Below, piece after piece: positions 60,699 to 64,000 of a stretch of 64,000 nt of DNA. The notes below the pieces were generated by a model that was not told the DNA's origin, did no database searches, and saw only the letters and a program-made list of their open reading frames with translations. Made by a program: the position numbers and the translations under genes. The DNA is taken from positions 416,993-480,992 of the forward strand of contig MU004234.1 of the NCBI GenBank assembly GCA_010405405.1, given 5' to 3'. Position 1 is the first letter of the stretch. Every line of letters starts with the position of its first letter. The DNA is from Microthyrium microscopicum (Eukaryota; Ascomycota; Dothideomycetes; Microthyriales; Microthyriaceae).

Positions 60699-61808
60699 CT
60701 AACAAGGTTTCCCAAGGTATATCGACTGCGCCAACATATTATAGTTATTCGCATTCATAATCATCTTCGCCGCCGACAACGCCTTACACGGCGTCGACCC
60801 CTGACAATGGTCCACAGTCGGCGGTTTATAAATAGGCGACATATGCGTCAACTCATGTATCAAGTTGCCCGCCTGATTACCATCGTTGCACCGTTTACAC
60901 TCAACCGGATAGAACTTTGAGTCGGGACAGAACGATGCTTTTCCAATTGGTGGGTCAGTGTATGCCAGGGCTTGTCGGACTTTGCAGTAGTTCACGCCCC
61001 AGTCACTTTCGGCGCATTCGATGGTGATGGGACCGGTTTTGGTGGCGAGGGCTTTGGCGATGGGCTCGTAGCGGGCTAGGACGGCTTTGTGGGTTTCTGG
61101 GTCGTCGTTTTTGAACCAGGTTTTGAATGCTTCACGGTCTTTTCCGGTTTTGATGTATTCGATTGTTTTGGTTGTCATGGTTAGAGCGATGTCGAAGGTT
61201 TTGTTGAGTGCTAGTTCGAGGGTCTTGTCTTTGCATCCTTTGAATAGAACCTGGTTCGCTGCTGGGGCTTGGACGGCCTTGTTGTTGATGGGGATGTTTC
61301 CGGTGCCAGAAGCAATGAACGATAGAACATTGGCTTCGAACATGGCGGTTTGCGAGGCTGCGGCATCCGGCATCTGGCCTTCGAGATAGTATGGGACATA
61401 TCCAGCAGATTGAGCAAAGTACCGTTCTCCAGCCTTGACTTCGTAGTCGTTGAGGCTGATATCTCGAACAATTGATTTGCCTGCTGGGATCATCTGGAAG
61501 TCATCGGTTCCAATTACATGAGCTTCCGGACTTGCGATTGAGATAAGTTGTTCATCTTGATCATAAACTCGAATTCCTGCCTCTGCTTGACTTGCCAGTG
61601 GGTTGCCAGAAGTTGAAAAGTATGCTGTCTTTTCCGCACGGTTGGAAATTATGGCCTGAATCTTGCCTGGGAACTCCGAGGTTTGTAGCTCAACGTGCAG
61701 TGGAGAAGCGTCAATTTGGGGCTGGAAACTCTCTTGGAAGAATCTTGAGATGCCTTGACCGTTTGCTACCGCAAAGGCAGCGGCGAAGAGGCTTAGTCTA
61801 GCATACAT
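60699..61808 (-). CDS. Secreted deuterolysin-like metalloprotease (M35)
   Basis: Single exon, 369 residues. The start was set at 61808, not at the upstream ATG 61856, because MYARLSLFAAAFAVANGQ is then a clean signal peptide. A pro-region of about 170 residues precedes the catalytic part. The zinc-binding HExxH reads HELTHM, and the third ligand Asp lies downstream in PTVDHCQGSTPC, which replaces the usual GTxDxxYG pattern. Paired cysteines (CKD, CAESDWGVNYC, CPDSKFYPVECKRC) suit a disulfide-rich secreted enzyme. M35 enzymes are neutral to acidic endopeptidases, and in several fungi they are secreted during plant or insect colonisation. Confidence 0.9.
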   Translation of the reverse strand: MYARLSLFAAAFAVANGQGISRFFQESFQPQIDASPLHVELQTSEFPGKIQAIISNRAEKTAYFSTSGNPLASQAEAGIRVYDQDEQLISIASPEAHVIGTDDFQMIPAGKSIVRDISLNDYEVKAGERYFAQSAGYVPYYLEGQMPDAAASQTAMFEANVLSFIASGTGNIPINNKAVQAPAANQVLFKGCKDKTLELALNKTFDIALTMTTKTIEYIKTGKDREAFKTWFKNDDPETHKAVLARYEPIAKALATKTGPITIECAESDWGVNYCKVRQALAYTDPPIGKASFCPDSKFYPVECKRCNDGNQAGNLIHELTHMSPIYKPPTVDHCQGSTPCKALSAAKMIMNANNYNMLAQSIYLGKPC

Positions 61809-62446
61809 CGTCGATATTGGGATAGATAGGAAGTCGTAAGTCACATCAGCTACCACGAAACAAAGAGTTCTTAAAGGTTGTAGTTAGAAGTCTTTATATC
61901 GATTGAGATAGGCAGGCGCTATTTCTGGCCATTTAGCGCGACAGGCTTTAGGATTATATGAAGATACCAATGGTCACTAAAGATATCGCAGCAATCAGCG
62001 ATCACCCAATGGCTCTCCTCTCAATTTACACCCTTCCTGCTCTTTATCTCTTATCATACTAGAAGCCCATTGACAAGTTCTTGTTCAGCAATTTCGCATC
62101 TAAGTCCGAATTCAGATCCGAGTATCAGGGCTTTGCCGATTGTAAGGTTGTCTGGTACTAAAGGGTTGAGGGAAGTGTCGGTTGGATGCCGGTAAGACGT
62201 TAATTAAATCTCGACTACCAGTATTGGCTTTAGTATCAAGTTGTGTACCCCTTTTCATAGCTTCGATGAAATAGAAGGAAGTCTAAAATCACGAAGGGCT
62301 CAAATATTCTCTTGCCAGTTGAACATACATAAAATTGATAGCCGACACACCCAGAGTTGGAGCTTCACTTGTTGCATAAATGAACATGGCGATGAACAAA
62401 CAACTGACTTGTCAATTTGTTATTTTGAACGCTTTGCTATGATACT
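61809..62446. other. Intergenic region
   Basis: Upstream of the deuterolysin gene. A gatataaaga stretch (minus strand, near 61,890-61,900) could be its TATA element. A short plus frame at 62241-62462 has no family resemblance. Confidence 0.4.
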
Positions 62447-63455
<1,009 letters not shown>

Positions 63456-64000
63456 TTTCACGAATTGACAAGTTATCGAGTATAAGCTCTTGATTGTAGA
63501 ATACTCTGGAAAGGAAGAAGATGTATGTGACTGAAGCTATCTATGACGGTAGAAGATAGCGATGAGGAATACAGCTATTTCAATTCTGGTGGCATGAGCT
63601 TCTTCTTAACCGTTTCCCTCCCAGACAGCTGAACAAAGCAATCAAGACGTAGCCCCGCGGAGTCTAGCCATTCACATATCGATCGGAACGAGTGCGGAGC
63701 TACATATCGCCCTCTGCAGTTAGTCGTAATCAAAAACTGAGCGATTTGTTAACAACTATTCCAGTTCCGCTGTAAAGTCTGAGCTGTTCGAATGCTTACA
63801 CATCCTGATTGGATGTATCATAAGCAATGGGTGAGCAACTCGTGCGAATCGGGTGGGAGATGAGGTCATGGAATTGTCCAGATCTGGAGAAGAAGCTTGA
63901 TCCCTGGAGGAGCGGAAATGGTTCCAGACCGAGCTTCAAGGTAGCTTTGATGACACATCCTTAGTGTAAGCTTTGTGCATCTATACGAGTATTTTTTTGG
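63456..64000. other. Right window end, upstream region
   Basis: Upstream of the mannitol dehydrogenase gene to the window edge. No gene, repeat or RNA recognised. Confidence 0.45.

Overview
The window is nuclear DNA of a filamentous ascomycete (Pezizomycotina). The genes are compact and carry introns of mostly 40-60 nt with GT..AG ends. The gene content fits: a Ste2-type pheromone receptor, a copper-fist regulator, an NADP-mannitol dehydrogenase, secreted sedolisin and deuterolysin proteases, fungal N-terminal helical/ankyrin proteins, and a transposon block with the signature of repeat-induced point mutation (RIP). A leotiomycete is possible, but that is a weak inference from general protein flavour. 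Most gene models below were spliced by hand: each junction was chosen because it keeps the frame and restores recognisable family sequence.

Layout. 1-190: a 17-bp tandem repeat and a short telomere-like CCCTAA tract. 0.3-16.3 kb: gene-rich, with a small helical-domain protein, a class I J-protein with a CaaX box, an acidic unknown protein, the very long HECT ubiquitin ligase Ufd4, an NmrA-like oxidoreductase and an ankyrin protein. 16,271-26,488: a 10,200-bp terminal-inverted-repeat element with a perfect 9-bp target duplication. It is AT-rich and mutated by RIP, and a complete Ty3/Gypsy chromovirus (204-bp LTRs, 5-bp duplication) is nested inside it. 26.5-29.1 kb: three short, intronless, cysteine-rich paralogous genes in tandem, followed by a 203-bp foldback element. 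29.2-38 kb: a small Gly/Val-rich protein, a GH78-like secreted glycosidase, a WW/FF splicing-type protein, proteasome subunit alpha-3 and an extended SDR reductase. 38.7-49.9 kb: a copper-fist transcription factor, a 3.2-kb gene-poor gap, an aldo-keto reductase, a PNPOx/ferredoxin-reductase fusion, and a surface-protein-like gene whose signal peptide is separated from the body by one extra base. 51.2-63.5 kb: Ste2, a BRCT protein, a sedolisin, a small MGC-starting protein, a deuterolysin and mannitol dehydrogenase.

No operon-like logic is expected. Housekeeping functions (protein folding, ubiquitin/proteasome, splicing) are interleaved with secreted hydrolases and redox enzymes. The least explained parts are the three-copy cysteine-rich family beside the RIP-mutated island, the nested transposon itself with its unmutated tips, the foldback element, the broken surface-protein gene, and an intronic exon-like segment in the NmrA-type gene.
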